Below, in pieces: positions 45,533 through 58,137 of a stretch of 64,000 nt of DNA (positions are counted from its first letter, which is position 1; every line of letters begins with the position of its first letter). The position numbers and the translations under genes are program-made. The stretch comes from Diphasiastrum complanatum (taxonomy: Eukaryota; Streptophyta; Lycopodiopsida; Lycopodiales; Lycopodiaceae): positions 518,211 through 582,210 of the forward strand of contig CM055106.1 in assembly GCA_029204225.1 (NCBI GenBank). Reading direction: 5' to 3'. The notes under the pieces were generated by a model that worked only from the letters and a program-made list of their open reading frames with translations, ran no database searches and was not told the DNA's origin.

Positions 45533-45825
45533 AATAATGTTTCACTTCCGTGAGGAGTAAAAGCATGAAGAAAGCTTTGACTCTTCTTTTCCTTCACTTC
45601 ACTTCACTGCTGCTACTCAAGATCGATATATAGGAGCAGATTCTGAATGCAATCGCGAAAGGTAGGTTGGTTGATTGCTTGCTTGCTTGCTCGCTCGCTC
45701 GATCGCAAGGGAAGGGCAAATAAAACAGCGACAGACAAAATCTGCTTCAAAGCAACAATAAATATATATATATACTAGACTCTAGTAAACAGTGCCGGTT
45801 GATCTCGGATCTCGTATATATAACA
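45533..45825 (-). promoter_or_regulatory. Upstream region of the beta-propeller gene
   Basis: On the minus strand, TATATATCGATC at about 45634-45623 is a plausible TATA box, placing transcription start near 45600 and a 5' UTR of about 65 bases. A second TATATATATATATTTA lies at about 45772-45757. A GCTT/GCTC tetranucleotide run (45677-45704) separates them. The minisatellite starts within 300 bases of the ATG, so the promoter is short or overlaps it. Confidence 0.5.
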
Positions 45826-47295
45826 TTCGAGTTTTTTAAAAACTTTGAGTCTTTCAAAGAAAATTGAGCCCGTGGAAAAATTCTAGTTTTCGGAAAAAAT
45901 TTAGCCTTCATAAAATTTGAGTCTTTGGAAAAAAAAAAATCAAGTCTTTGAAAAAATTCGAGTCTTTCAAAAAATTTGACTTATAGTACAAAGAGTCCTT
46001 CGATCCTTCGGACAGTTTGATCCTTTGAAAAAAATTCGAGTCTCTCGAAAACTTCGATCCTTTGGAAAAAAAAAAATCAAGTCATTGCAAAAATTCGAGT
46101 CTTTCAAAAACAATCGAGTCTCAAAAATTTTGAGTCTCTTGTGTATCGAAAAATTCGAGACCTCGAAAAAATTTGAGTCTTCAAGAAATTTGATCCGTTA
46201 GAAAGATTCAAGTCTTCGATTTCGAATCTTCGGAAAATTTCGAGTATTCGAAAAAAAAAATCGAACCTTCGAAAAAATTTGATCTTTTGGAAAAATTTGA
46301 TCCATATAAAAAGTTTGAGTCTTTTCAAAATATCGAGTTGTTTGACAAATTCGAGTCATTTGAAAAATTCGATCCTTTGGAGAAATTTGATCCATTTGAA
46401 AAATTCGAATCTTTCTAAAATTTGAGGCCGGAAAAATTCGAGTCGCTCCAAAAATCGAATCATCACACGAATTCGAATTTTTGGAAAAAATCGAGTTGTT
46501 TTAAAATTTCGAGTATTAAGAAAAATTTGGGCCATTTAACATATTCTACCCTTTGGAAAATTCGACTCCTTCAAAAATTCGAGACATTTGTAAAATTTCA
46601 ATCATCGCAAAAATCCGATTCATTGAAAAAATTTGAGTCTTTGAAAAATTTCGAGTCTTTAAAAAAAATCGATCCTTTGGAAAAATTCGAGTCTCTGAAA
46701 AATTCAATCCATTAGAAAAATTCAAGTCTTTCCAAAAATTCGAGTCGTTTGAAAAATTTCAATCATCTAAAAAATTCGATCTTTTTGAAAAATTCGATCT
46801 ATATAAAAAATTCGAGTCTTTCCAAAATATCGAATCGCTTGAAAAATTCAAATCGTTTGAAAAATTCAAGTCTCAAGAAAATTTTGAGTCATTTGAAAAA
46901 TTTGAGTCTTTTCAAAATTTTGAGCCTCAAAAAATTTGAGTCGTTCCAAAATTTGAAAATTTTGATTTCTTAGAAAAATTCGAGTCGTTTTTAAATTTTG
47001 AGTCTTAAGAAAAATTCGGGTCATTTAAAATATTCTACCCTTTGGAAAAATTCGAGTCTTTCAAAAATTCGAGACATTCGAAAAATTCCAGTCGTTTCAA
47101 AAATCCGATTCATTGGAAAAATTCGAGTCTTTCTAAAAATGGTCAAAATGGTCGACATGGCCGAATTTGTCCGAATTTGGTCAAATTTTGCTCGAAGTGG
47201 CAAAATTCGGTCGAATTGGTCGACTTGGGCCAACTTGGTCGAATTGGTCATCTTGGGTCAAATTGGTCGAATTGGGCCAAGTAGATTTGGCCGAA
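45826..47295. repeat. Degenerate minisatellite of about 18-bp units (TTCGAGTC type)
   Basis: Roughly 1.4 kb of units of the form GAAAAATTCGAGTCTTT with many substitutions (TTCGATCC, TTTGAGTC, TTCAAGTC). The 18-bp period equals six codons, so the plus strand gives repeats of a KFESLK peptide. From about 47140 to 47290 the unit changes to TCGAATTGGTCGACTTGGGCC. The ORFs in it are consequences of the period, not genes. Confidence 0.85.
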
Positions 47296-48164
47296 TTTGG
47301 AAGAAAATGAAGTTATGGATGAAAGAAAGCTTGTAACTGTAGAATTGTCAGTCCAAGCTTGAATCTTTTAAACAAAATACAATTATTTTCATCTATTAAA
47401 AAGCTTAACAGTTCTTTTTAAGGGAGAATATCAAAGTATGGATGAGCAAAAGTTTGCAGAAGTTATGGATTAGTGTAGTGAGCCTGGAATTCAGAAATAA
47501 TAAATGTTATTTGTAGAACTGGCTTGTTCTGAGTTGTGATCGTCTATTTGAACAAGTGAATTGATTTGTGAATCAACAATGATGAATGTGGGCTCTTACC
47601 ATATTAAATAAATTACTTTTAGACTCAAAATTATTTGAAATTAACTCCCAACATCATCAAAAAACAGATTTGGCTATGAAATTTACCTTAGAATGTGGCT
47701 TGCAATATGTTCAAGAGTGTCATGTCTTGTCTCATTTCCACAGCCTTTCAATCAGCATAAAGCAGCAGAACCAAAATTAATAGTTGCAAATTTGCAATAC
47801 CTTGTGCAATAATTTTTAGCCTGCACAGATTGCAAAGCTCTTATAAAGACGCTTGAATGGTGCTGCTTCTTTTTGCTTTGCGGCGTCCTCGATGTAAGAT
47901 TGTGTTGGTTAGATTCCAAGTTCTTCTATGTCCGTACCCAAATGGTCCCTCCCGAAACGCTTTTGGAGTAAAAATAATGATATAGTTTGTGTGTGTGTGT
48001 GTGCGTGTGTGTGCACGCGAATTTTTTGAAATTTTTTAAGAGTTTTTTCAGAGCTAGGGTTTTTTAAGATTTCTAGATTAAAAAAAATTCAGAATAATCG
48101 ATTCTTTTGTGTAAAAAAAACTTGAAAATTGAGATTTTGTCCACATTCCTCCAAATTTTCTAAT
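47296..48164. other. Intergenic with a (GT)n tract
   Basis: No gene seen. (GT)n with one interruption lies at about 47987-48014. Confidence 0.5.
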
Positions 48165-48470
48165 CCATTCTCAAAAGATGTAGAAGCAGGAATGCATTCG
48201 CCATACCATATATGTCCATTCTCAAATAGGTAGAGACAGAAAATGCATACTCCATATCAAATTTGTCCATCGCTATAGAAGTAGAAACAGAAAACGCATA
48301 CTTCATATCACATCTGTCCATTCTCAAAAGTAGGATCCGAAAAATGCATAGTCCATATCAAATTTGTTTTATACATATGAAGGAGAAACGAAAAATTAAT
48401 TCTTCATATATATGTCCTCTTTCAAAAGAAGTAAAAATAAAAAATACATCCTTAATATTTCATCTATCCA
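48165..48470. repeat. 51-bp tandem repeat, about six units
   Basis: CCATTCTCAAA..GTAGA(A/G)..CAG(A)AAATGCATAC(T)CCATATCA units start at about 48165, 48216, 48267 and 48318, then continue more degraded at about 48369 and 48418. The period is 51 bp (17 codons). The 140-codon ORF at 48263 is largely a translation of this repeat. Confidence 0.8.
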
Positions 48471-48739
48471 TTCTCAGAAAAAACATTCAACGACGGCTTT
48501 CTTGTAGGTTATCTTCATGCATCCAACACACCATCATTCTCACGATGGAGGGCAGAGGGAGCGATGGAGGGAAGTTGACTGAATTCAACAAAATAAAGCA
48601 CTGCATTCTTGCAATTCTTGGTTGGCCGGATCTGCACACATCTCAATCCAAACATCGCGACAAAATATTAGACACATATGCATAGCAAGAATGCTTTAAA
48701 ATCAACATTTCTTAAATAATTTAGGGAGATAAGATATTC
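48471..48739. other. Spacer before gypsy element 3
   Basis: No gene identified. GGTTGGCCGGATCTGCACACATC (about 48621) could be left-over gag leader. Confidence 0.3.
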
Positions 48740-49475
48740 TACTAGATTATTAGCGCGGCTAAATTTTGTAGAAAAGAAGCTGAAGGAATCGCTTAGGAAG
48801 TATACACAAAGAGTTAAGAATTTGATAGGAAAGCTAGGAGGTCAGTATCCAATACCCATGCAAAACAAATGGTTCTTGGGTGGGTTACCCAAGAGAATGG
48901 ACTGATAAGGTTTGATGAATTCTCTAGAAGATGTTACAGCGTCGGCCAAAAATTACGAAACCTCTAGAATTTCTAGAAGGAGAAGGATTAAGAAAAAGAG
49001 TAATAAGAAACATAGATCAAAATGAACAGAAGAGCCTGAGTCATCTATAGAGTCTAAATTAAAGACTGATTCTGAAGATGATAAAGAGTCCTCTGACTAC
49101 TCATCTAATTCATCTTCATCAGAAGAATAATCTACTTATAGAAAGTCAAAGAATAAGAATTCAGATAGAAAGAAGAAAATGGAGAAGTCTGAAAGGATGG
49201 ACCCATTGAGAAAGAGTGTGGAGATCTTAGCGAAGTAGATGGGCGATTTAAAATTCCAGATGTCTGATGTTAAGGCCAAGAGAAAGAAAGCAAAATCAAA
49301 CGCTAATGTTTGGTGTACAGCCTGTGGTAAAGAGGGACATTCTAAAATGAATTGTCCTGATTTACAAACCAGCTATGTGGAGGAGGAATTATTCCTCTAT
49401 CCGGTTGATAATCATGAGGAGGTAGCCTATACCGCTACTCCTTCTAACCAAAAGAATTTTACGTCAAAACCATGA
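48740..49475 (+). pseudogene. gag: Gypsy element 3 gag fragment
   Basis: Begins inside the capsid: KKLKESLRKYTQRVKNLIGK, NKWFLGGLPKRMD (about 48867-48903), two stops, then SLEDVTASAKNYE. A basic and then acidic/Ser-rich linker follows, with stops at about 49022, 49128 and 49236. A CCHC zinc knuckle CTACGKEGHSKMNC is at 49314-49355. The gag stops at about 49475. Protease and RT, which should follow, are missing. Confidence 0.82.
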
Positions 49476-49496
49476 AATAGCCAACAATATACTATT

Positions 49497-50945
49497 TTGC
49501 ATAGAGGAGGGAAGCATCTAGTAAATAAACCTGACCTTTCAGGAAGGATAGCTAGATGGGTTTTGAATGAGTTCGATTATCAAGTAGAGTTAAGAAGAGG
49601 AAAGGACCACCAAAATGCGAATTATATATCACGGCTTAGAACCAAGAACCAATTTGAACCAATATCTGATGAATTCCCAGATGAGCACTTAATGTGCATT
49701 CAAGTAGATTCATCCATTTATGAAGACATTATTAATTTCTTACATGATCAAATTTATCCTGATCATTTCAATAAACAGCAGAAGATAGTTTTTCTTGCGA
49801 AAGTAGGACCCTACACGATTATAGATAAGGTACTATATAAATTAGGAGCTGACGACAAACTTCGTCGCTGTTTAGAACCCACTGTACTAAGTGCACTACA
49901 TGAATAAGATTCGAAGGGCCATTATGCGCTTAAAAATACTGCAGAAAAATTCTAAATGCTAAGTATTGGTAACCTACACTCTATAGAGACATTAAACTTT
50001 TCATTCAAAAATGTGACCATGTCAAAGGATGGGGAAACCCAGCTTCACGACACATTGGCCACTTACACCAATAATTCTCTTAGCACCGTTCGAAATATGG
50101 GGAATAGATTTTGTAGGGCCTATCAAGCCAACCACTCATAAAACCTGCCATCGTTACATTCTTGTTGCAGCAGACTATGCTACCAATATGGTAGAGGCCG
50201 AAGCTACAATTAAAAACGATGCTAAGATAGTGGAAAAGCTTTTGTTTCAAAATATCATCACTCGTTATGGATGTCCCTTAGAACTTGTAAGTGATAGGGG
50301 AACTCATTTTCTTAATCAAACCATTGAAGCTATGTTATCGTATTTTTCCATCACACATCATCAAACCACTCCATATAATCCTAAAGCAAATGGAATTACT
50401 GAGTGAGCTAACGGAATCTTGTGCAAAATTCTGAACAAAGTGACAAAAACACATTCTTCCGATTGGGATCAGAAGTTACAATCAATTTTATGGGCATATC
50501 AAAATGTTGAGAAAAATACAACTAGGCAGACTCCATATTACCTTGTATATGGAATGCACCTGATATTACCCATAGAATTTGAAGTTCTAACCTTCCACAT
50601 TGATAATGAGGGAAGGATGGATGAAACTGATAGCCTCTGAGAGCGAATATGATTGTCCTAACACAGTTGGAGGAGGACCATCGGTTAGCATTAATAGAAA
50701 TCAAACGGGTCCAAAATAAAAGAAAAGATAATTTTGATCAATCGATCAAAAAGATCAAAATTAAGCGTGGAGACTATGTGCTTCTGTATGACAACAGACA
50801 CAGGAAAATTGCATACAAGATGGATGGGACCTTATAAGGTCATTGAAGTCTTTAACAATGGATCGTTATAGTTAGCAGATCTCAAGGACATTTACTTGAT
50901 ACTTGAGTGAATGGATCAAGAGTGAAGCGATACTATGATTGATTT
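49497..50945 (+). pseudogene. pol: Gypsy element 3 RNase H tail and integrase
   Basis: Starts with LVNKPDLSGRIARWVLNEFD and ELRRGKDHQNANYISRL, the end of RNase H, directly after gag. The integrase N-terminal zinc domain is eroded (SKGHYALKNTAEKF). The core is well preserved: FEIWGIDFVGPI (first Asp, about 50089), ILVAADYATNMVEAEA, LELVSDRGTHFLNQTIEA (second Asp, about 50290) and YNPKANGITE (third residue Glu, about 50400). Then comes SDWDQKLQSILWAYQ..TRQTPYYLVYG. C-terminal pieces reach about 50880. Stops at 50404 and 50638 and frame changes inactivate it. All three DDE residues survive, unlike element 2. Confidence 0.87.
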
Positions 50946-51400
50946 CTGAACAGAAATAACAAGATTAGCTTCGCAAATTTTGCGAATAATGTGAAATATG
51001 CGACAGTCATTGTTTCATAAACGTTTGCAAGGTTCACCGTTTTCACCTATGCCAAAAAATGCGACATAGCGCGATGTTGCCCTTGTTATTTCACTATGAA
51101 TTATTGCCGAAAAATGCGATATTGATGTTTATTTTTGGTGTTTTTGCCACAAATTATTCGCGAAAAACCCGACACTTTTGTCAGAATGTTTGTCATTTAC
51201 TTGCCACATTCACTTACTGTATCCATTTTCTGAAAATGCCGACACCTTCATTTCACGTATAATAGCAAAAATTGCGACACCAGTGTGGAATTTGTTATGT
51301 TAGTATACACATACAGACCATTTTTAGTAAGCGAAAATTGCAACACATGGTTTCGCGATATACGACCAGTTTATTTTACTGAAGAAGCTATTTACATTTA
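50946..51400. repeat. GCGAAAAATGCGACA-type word array after integrase
   Basis: The words AATGCGACA, GCGAAAATTGC, TTCGCGAAAAACCCGACA and variants recur at about 50969-51360 (for example 50998, 51057, 51111, 51159, 51271, 51331). Non-coding. It occupies the same place as the GCGAAGGTT array of element 2, between integrase and extra ORF. Confidence 0.6.
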
Positions 51401-51589
51401 ATATTTTTAGACCTTAGTTTTTAAGAAGTGTACTTTCAATATTAGGTAGACACTTTTTATTATATACTGGTCTAATCCACCGATATATCATAAATATGTC
51501 GAACACTTCAAACACTTCTGTTTTTTCGTTCATTCTCACTTTCTCTATTTCGTTCGCAATTGTTAAGCTCTTGTTTTTCTTACGATCCA

Positions 51590-54267
51590 ACACACTCACG
51601 ACTACCATCGCTGATTTTGTATGCTATCATCATCATGGCCATCGTTTTTAAAACCCATCCAAAACTAGTTTTACTAGTTTTACAACCTTTGGCCATTTGA
51701 GCTAGAATTGAAGGGCTTCTTCAATTCAATCCATCAGTGATTTTATCAGAGTTATGTCATGTGCTGATCTGAAACTTAAACGAAACAAAGGATGGACACA
51801 TTTGCACCGTTTTCTGTATCATTACAGAAGGATTTATTGTCGTGCATTAGGCTTGCCTATGGACGGCATTATTCCAATTACCAAGCCTGATTACATTATC
51901 CGAAGCGGAGTTTTTAAGGAGGAAGCCTACATTGAGAAGAGGTGATATAAACTCCCTTATATCAAAGATCCCAATCTCAAGAGTTTCATTCGCTTCACTC
52001 TTGTTTCAATTTTCCTACCTGAGCAAGAGTATATAATTTCCAACAAAAATATGGAATATCTGCTTAGAGCTCTAAATGGAGAGAATATTGCTTTTAGGCA
52101 ATTCTGTAAATTAGTCAAAGATAAGCAATTTTTCATACTAGGTTTGCAATTTGGAATATTATGCATGCATGCTAGAATTTTATTTGTACAAGAGGATATC
52201 AGGATTTGTGCCAGTGCTACCAGTCCATCCATTGAGGGCAATTCTCAAATGCGGACATCAAAGGCGACTTCTACTGAACTTGCGTCCTCAACTTCAACAC
52301 AGAAGAATGCAAGTTCGGTGAGAATGTCATCTCCTTCATCGCAATACAAGCCAGTCTCCAGCAACGAGAAAGTTCACGAACCAGAGGTAGCAGATACTGA
52401 AGTCGTTGTTGAGCAAGAACCAATGCATGCTGATATCCAGACTAAAGCAACATACGAAGAGTAGAAAATTTTTGATACCTAGCAAGAGTAGGATGATGAT
52501 ATCAAACCAGCGGTCCTTGACGAAGAGCTATATTTAAAAACCTTTAGGACACTGCTAGCAGACACCCAAGCATCCATCTAGCACTTTGTCAATTTGGAGA
52601 AGGTTTCAAGAAAGTTGGGAAGCAAGTATGACACTATACGTGCAAACCTTATTCAGAAGGATGAAGAGCTAGAGACAACCAAGTTAGAGCTATTGTAGAA
52701 GAACAAGAAACTCGAAGAAGCTCAAATTGAGCTGACAAATAAAGACATAACCCTAGAGTCTAAGCCCAAGGCAAATTTGATGCCACTCTAGAGGTGCTGG
52801 AGGCAATGCAAGATCAGTCAAATCAATTTGAGAATGAAAATGCAGTGCTCAAGCAACAACTCTAGACCCTACAAGCCTCATTATAGGAAGAAAGACATGC
52901 TCGGGCGGTCCTCCAAAGTACCAATAAAGAGCTGAAAGATCAGCTGAAGGATGACATAGCTAAGAAAGATAGTGTCGAAGCTAGCCAGAAGCAGCTGTAG
53001 GACTCTGTTCTTCAATAAAAAAAGTTTCATAGAGATGCTGAAACAGGAAAATATGATATACAAGAAATAAACTGAGGAAGCCATTTTGTAGCAAATCAGC
53101 GCTGAAGTCACCCTTGGAGCCTTTGTTTTCCATGGGAGATACAAGAGATTTAGTGGCTTGGAAGGGTATCCAAGAGAAGATTATCAAGTCCTTCCAGCTA
53201 TAGTATTTACAACCGTAGATCGTAGAGTACGAGAAGCTGAAAAATAAGCTGATCCAGCATCAGGATCAGTCAATGCAGACTGCTGCGCAAGTTGTAGATA
53301 CATTTTCAGACAATTGCAGAAAGATCAATTAGTGCAGACCGATGCCGATGTTGTTGACAAGCCTAGACCAACTGCCAAAGCTGTCTGATGTACCATCCAC
53401 TGTTGCAGCATTACAACTAGCAGTATTACCACAGCAGAGTGAAGGTATACCAGACAATAGCATCAAGAGAAAAAATAACATAGTTTACTCACGGCTAAAG
53501 TTAGAATTTCAGACATTCCAGCAAGAACTAACCAGTTTTTTACCTCCCTTATATAGTCCAGAAATCTAATGGAGAATGGATTATCTCTTTTTACCGAAAC
53601 CTTTTGGTTACACCAAACAGCAATGGGAAAGTCCTTGGACTTTCGCCAACCTAAACAATTTTTGGACCAAACTAACAATGCACCAAAAAGGTGTCTTGGC
53701 CTTAGCCATTATTCAAAATAAGATCAATGTGCAGACTAACTACATTCATGTCGTACGGGATGTTTGTATATGTAGGTCCTAGAATACCTAAAGACATTTG
53801 AAAATAATATTTTTCCTGCTCTGGACGAGTATGTGAATAAGATAGAAACAATAAATATTTTTTATGTTAAAGAAATTGTTCCTAGTCCCACACCCATCTC
53901 TCCCAGATTTTCAAACCAACTTCTTTTCCTTGATCTATGGGCAATCTACACAGATTGGAAAACTAACTATTCTCGATACTTGGAAGAAGTAAAAGCAAAG
54001 AACCTACTTCGATCCACTAATCCAATAACCAAATCATATTATACATACAACCATGTAAATATTGCTTCTCTCATTTTCTATGCACTCTTATCCATCCAAC
54101 AGTTGTATATAAAAGAAAAATTTTCAGAATATTCATATGCAGCCCTATCACTAACTATTCCTTCTTTTGAGATGTTTGAAATCCTGACTGAGGATAGTTG
54201 GTATGCTCACCTTGTGAATAATACACTGATTGATAACTCCCTTGGCCATTGGGCAATCGAGGAATGA
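51590..54267 (+). pseudogene. Extra ORF of gypsy element 3, downstream of pol
   Basis: One frame is followed from 51754 to about 52790 with only scattered stops (51943, 52462, 52480, 52578, 52696). It has a globular start (WTHLHRFLYHYRRIYCRALG, NMEYLLRALNGENIAFRQFC), a Ser/Thr-rich linker and a coiled coil (VSRKLGSKYDTIRANLIQKD, KKLEEAQIELTNKD). Coiled-coil segments continue in shifting frames to about 53330. A C-terminal domain at 53342-54267 includes WTFANLNNFWTKLTMHQKGV, NQLLFLDLWAIYTDWKTNY and ASLIFYALLSIQQLYIKEKF. The plan (globular, coiled coil, helical C-terminus) parallels the extra ORFs of elements 1 and 2. No known enzyme motif. Function unknown. Confidence 0.6.
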
Positions 54268-54450
54268 GTGGTTATTTCAACTTATCATTTCAAAAAGATT
54301 ATATGTAGAGGAATAATTACTTCTTGGCTACCAAAGGCATGACACTTGAACAAGTCAATGCAGAGAATGAAGCCCGAGCAAAGGCAATCTTTCACAGAAA
54401 GCTAGCCACCAGAGAAAGACAACACAGTTTGTGATCAGAGCCACTGCACA

Positions 54451-54466
54451 ACTGAGGAAGGAGATA
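54451..54466 (+). promoter_or_regulatory. Polypurine tract
   Basis: ACTGAGGAAGGAGATA lies directly before an LTR beginning TGTGGAGG, the expected place for the plus-strand primer. Confidence 0.65.
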
Positions 54467-54900
54467 TGTGGAGGCCTATGATTTCACATTATCCAAATTA
54501 AATGTTTTATATTATAAATTTTTTAAATTTTGTTTATGTAAATATGCTATGTAAAGGCCTATTTGCATATTGTAAATTCATTGTAATTAAGAACTTGCGA
54601 CGTTTTAGACGCCGTTCTAGAGCAACACATTACCTGATCCCAATCGACACCTTAATGATTGGTGATCGATGTGCGTCTCTATAAGGGCGACACTCAGAGC
54701 CATTGTACTCACGTAGAGATTAGCTATCAATAGAGAGAAGAGAGCCAGTTTCATAGCTTGTACATTCATTTCCTCTATTATCTGTTACAATGACACTTTT
54801 TATCAGTTGAGCGAACACACTCTGAGTTATTTTGTAACCGATATTAATAGACATTTATTGCGGCATCTCTTCACTTATACTGAATTCCAGATTTTCTAAC
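54467..54900 (+). mobile_element. Gypsy LTR, about 434 bp
   Basis: Bounded by a polypurine tract on the left and a primer-site-like sequence on the right. It starts TGTGGAGGCC and ends near ..TTTCTAAC. A TATA-like CTATAAGG lies at 54680, followed by a transcript-start-like region. It acts as the 3' LTR of element 3, but because a primer site follows it is also placed like the 5' LTR of another element. Confidence 0.65.
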
Positions 54901-54925
54901 GTGGATTTATAGGCGACATCCGGGA
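54901..54925 (+). promoter_or_regulatory. Gypsy-type primer binding site
   Basis: TTTATAGGCGACATCCGGGAG directly after the LTR resembles plant gypsy primer sites of the TTGGCGxCxxxxCGGGGA kind, with substitutions. Confidence 0.5.
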
Positions 54926-54959
54926 GGGACAATTCTAACTGATGTGCGCAGGGAAATAG

Positions 54960-57553
54960 CCGAAGCCTAATTTTTAATTTTTAAATTTATTGTATATTTT
55001 CTTGACTTTTTATTATGCATTTTCTAATTTTCAGATTCGTGTTATAGTTTTTTGACTTTTTATTATTCATTTTTGGATTTTTTAGTTTGTTTTTTGACTT
55101 TTATATTTATATTTAGATTTATCTTATAGTTTGTTTGATTTTTTATTAAAAAAATTATAATATGTATAGTTGTTTTCAAATTTTTATATATAGTTTTTAA
55201 TATTTATATTTGTTTTATAGTTTTATGATTTTTCATTATTCAAATTTTAAATTTTAGATTTATTTCTAATTTTTTGAATGTTTGTTATTCATTTTTTAGT
55301 TTTTATTATTTATTTTTAAGTCTGATTTTTCTATAAATTTTTTTTTATTATGTTTTGTTTTGTTAGTTTTTATGTTTTTGGGAATATAGTTTATTTTTAG
55401 TTTTGGCAATATATTATTTCAAAGTTTTGGCAATATAGTTATATGGAGGAATGAGAAGAGACCATAAAGTTCAGATATTTATCCCATAGGCATTTAGTTA
55501 AGTATGGAATTTTTCCAAGCTATATATAGAGTCTTAAAATAGTGTTTTTCTCAACAATTGTGGCCAATCTTTTTTTAAATGGGTTCTCATTTAAAGGCCA
55601 CAAAAAAATAAATTTAGCTTAAAATAAGAAATGCACACGGTGCTGACACGTGGAATACCAATTATTCCATAATCAATTTTGAAAAGTGACTAAAGAGAAC
55701 ATAAGTAGGGGGTTTTGAATATCTTTTTTAGTTGGATTTTAAAAATTTTGTTGGCCCCATCCATCCGCCGTGGCGGATGGAAATAATAAAAGAAATTAGA
55801 TATTGAAATTTTTTTAGGTGGGTCCATTTGCCGCGGCGGATGGACCCCCATCCAAGAAGAAAAAATTTAATTTTTTTTTTTTTTAGATTTTCTCAAAAAT
55901 AAAGTCTGTTTTAGAAATAATAATTTTTTTTAAAAAAAAATGGATATTGAAATTTTATTAGGGAGGTCCATCCACTGTGGCAGATGGACCTCCTCTAATT
56001 TTCTTTTTTCGAAATTTTTTATTTAGATTTTACTTAGAAATAAAGTCTGATTTTTCATAACTTTCATTCATCCACTGATGTTTACCCTTAAAAAAATCGT
56101 AAAAAGTTTTAGTACTACATTTTTTGAAAAAAAACAATGTTTTTTTTAAAAAAAAAACAAAAAATTTTGTGGAGAAAGCCATTCGCCACGACAGATGACT
56201 TCCTCTATAATTATTTTTTGTTTTTCCTTAAAAATACCACATTTTGGATGACATTGACCATCTTTAAGAGATTCTCAAGTGATCTTCTCACTGGATCATC
56301 CTTTTCTCACTACATGAAGTTGTTATTTATTTAGGGGCCATGTTTCATTCTCAATGGAATTTGGGCCATGGCTGATGGTCTTTGGCATATGGGTGCCACT
56401 TGATTTTGAAATTTGATGGTAACCTTGAATGGCCTTACATTGAATGGGCATTGAAGCTTAGCTTGCATAATCAAATTTTTTTAGGGGAGTCCATCCGCCT
56501 CGACGGATGGACTTTTCTCTAATTGTTTTTTTTATGAATTTTTTTTAAAGATTTTTTTTAGAAATAATATTTAATTCATCATAATACTAATAGTTTGGAG
56601 TATTTCAAATTCTTTTTTTTTATTCTTCCTTCTATTACTGAGGGTCTCGGTGTGGAGACATTTTCTAAGATATATCTCAGATTTAAGTTTCTGCTCAGTA
56701 CTTCGTTATTCAGATCTCAGAATAAAGACATGATTCATTATCAAGACCTGGTGGCACTCGACAAACATATTTATAATGTTAAGCTTGACAGAATGTTCAC
56801 CAAGTTACATAATAATTTCAAGTCTGTAGATGAGTGTCCAATTCACAATAAAAAATGGAGATTTGTTGATTTTCAGTCTGTAATTATTTATTTTTTCTTT
56901 TGTTAAATATTTCTGACGATTAAGAAGCTGTCACTTCCACTTCTGAAGCTGCTTCTTCTAGTGGTACAAAGTCTGAAAAGTTAAAAATTGTAGATATAGA
57001 TATATTTTTTAGTGATACGAACGTTAATTTAGATGATTATTTAAATTTTGATCATGTTCAAAATAGGCATCGTTTATAGGCCCTAGAACACCCACTACCC
57101 TTTCTCTTTCTGATAAATCTTTGATGACTTTGCCTACTTATAATATAGATTTTGACAATATCGGATATATCGAATCTTTTTTATTTCGCTGAAGCTGAGA
57201 CTCTTTACATTTTGAACAAAGAGCTTGATGAATTTTTGATTGATTTTGATGCTGATGATCTTCTCCCTAGTGTTGACGATGTATATAATGATAAGTCTTA
57301 TTTATGGAAAGATTGCTTGAAAATGGTTGTGAAGGAAATGCGCAACAAAGAAGATGATCTACCTTCTGAGGAGGATTTTCTCAGAATCCAAAGTCAACTT
57401 AGTTTTCCACAACCAACTGTCTATTCACCAATAATATTGACATCGAAAGGTGGACATAATATTAATGGAGAGACAGCACTGTCTCAATTAATTTTGGACT
57501 TTCTCAAAATCCATTTTCGAAATTGGAGAAGAGAATTTCAAAATAGAATTTAA
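54960..57553 (+). repeat. Element X, copy A (unidentified repeat with palindromes and ORF)
   Basis: Opens with a T-rich tract repeating TTTTTTGACTTTTTATTATTCATTTT (54980-55400). The block ATCCCATAGGCATTTAG at about 55481 follows. GC palindromes lie at 55761-55780, 55820-55847, 55963-55992, 56176-56201 and 56488-56513. A conserved non-coding block (AGATTCTCAAGTGATCTTCTC .. GGTCTTTGGCATATGGGTG) lies at 56236-56398. A degenerate ORF follows at 56595-57553 (QNKDMIHYQDLVALDKHIYN; DTNVNLDDYLNFD; then 133 open codons with EEDFLRIQSQLSFPQPTVYS). It starts right after an LTR and primer site, so it may be the internal region of an unusual retroelement. No pol motif is visible. Confidence 0.55.
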
Positions 57554-57666
57554 TCACAAAATAACTGAAAACTTTGACAATGTCTGATACTTACTTTACA
57601 GAAGTTCAAAAAGGGTATCACAACCACTCTGCATAGATGAATGATTCACAAAATGCCATCAAACAT

Positions 57667-57667
<1 letters not shown>
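57554..57667. other. Short spacer before AT satellite
   Basis: No feature seen. Confidence 0.4.
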
Positions 57668-57723
<56 letters not shown>

Positions 57724-57912
57724 GTATCTATATATACATATGTATATATCTATGTATACATATGTATATATATATGTATACATATGTATATATATATGTA
57801 TACATATGTATATATATATGTATACATATGTATATATGTATATATAGATATATATACATATATAGGTATATATACATATATGCATATATGCATATACATA
57901 TATGCATATACA

Positions 57913-57943
<31 letters not shown>

Positions 57944-57957
57944 CATATATCATATAT
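57668..57957. repeat. (AT)n/(ATAC, ATGT) microsatellite, about 290 bases
   Basis: Begins (CA)n, then pure TA for about 37 bases, then alternating GTATATATATGTATACATAT units, then GCATATATGCATATACATAT, ending in TATCATATATCATATAT. Self-complementary over long stretches. The Tyr/Ile-rich ORFs on both strands are artefacts. Confidence 0.95.
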
Positions 57958-58137
57958 TCGAATCAATGCTGCTTAATCAAATAGAAAATGTGCAAAGATA
58001 GTTTTCAAAATATATGTATCTATTATTTATCAAAAAGGAACGGTAACAGCCCCTACCACTTGAGGTGATAACTATATATTTGTCTTTTTGGTTAGGCATA
58101 ACCGTCATTACAAACTTAACTATGTACGTAAACCTAT

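Noticed and set aside
46422-47336. ORFs rich in FESLK repeats
   Set aside because: They arise because the minisatellite period (18 bp) is a multiple of three. No start context or conserved domain.
48263-48685. 140-codon plus-strand ORF
   Set aside because: Mostly translation of the 51-bp tandem repeat, whose period is also a multiple of three.
57637-58001. Tyr/Ile-rich ORFs on both strands
   Set aside because: Translation of an (AT)n/(ATAC) microsatellite.
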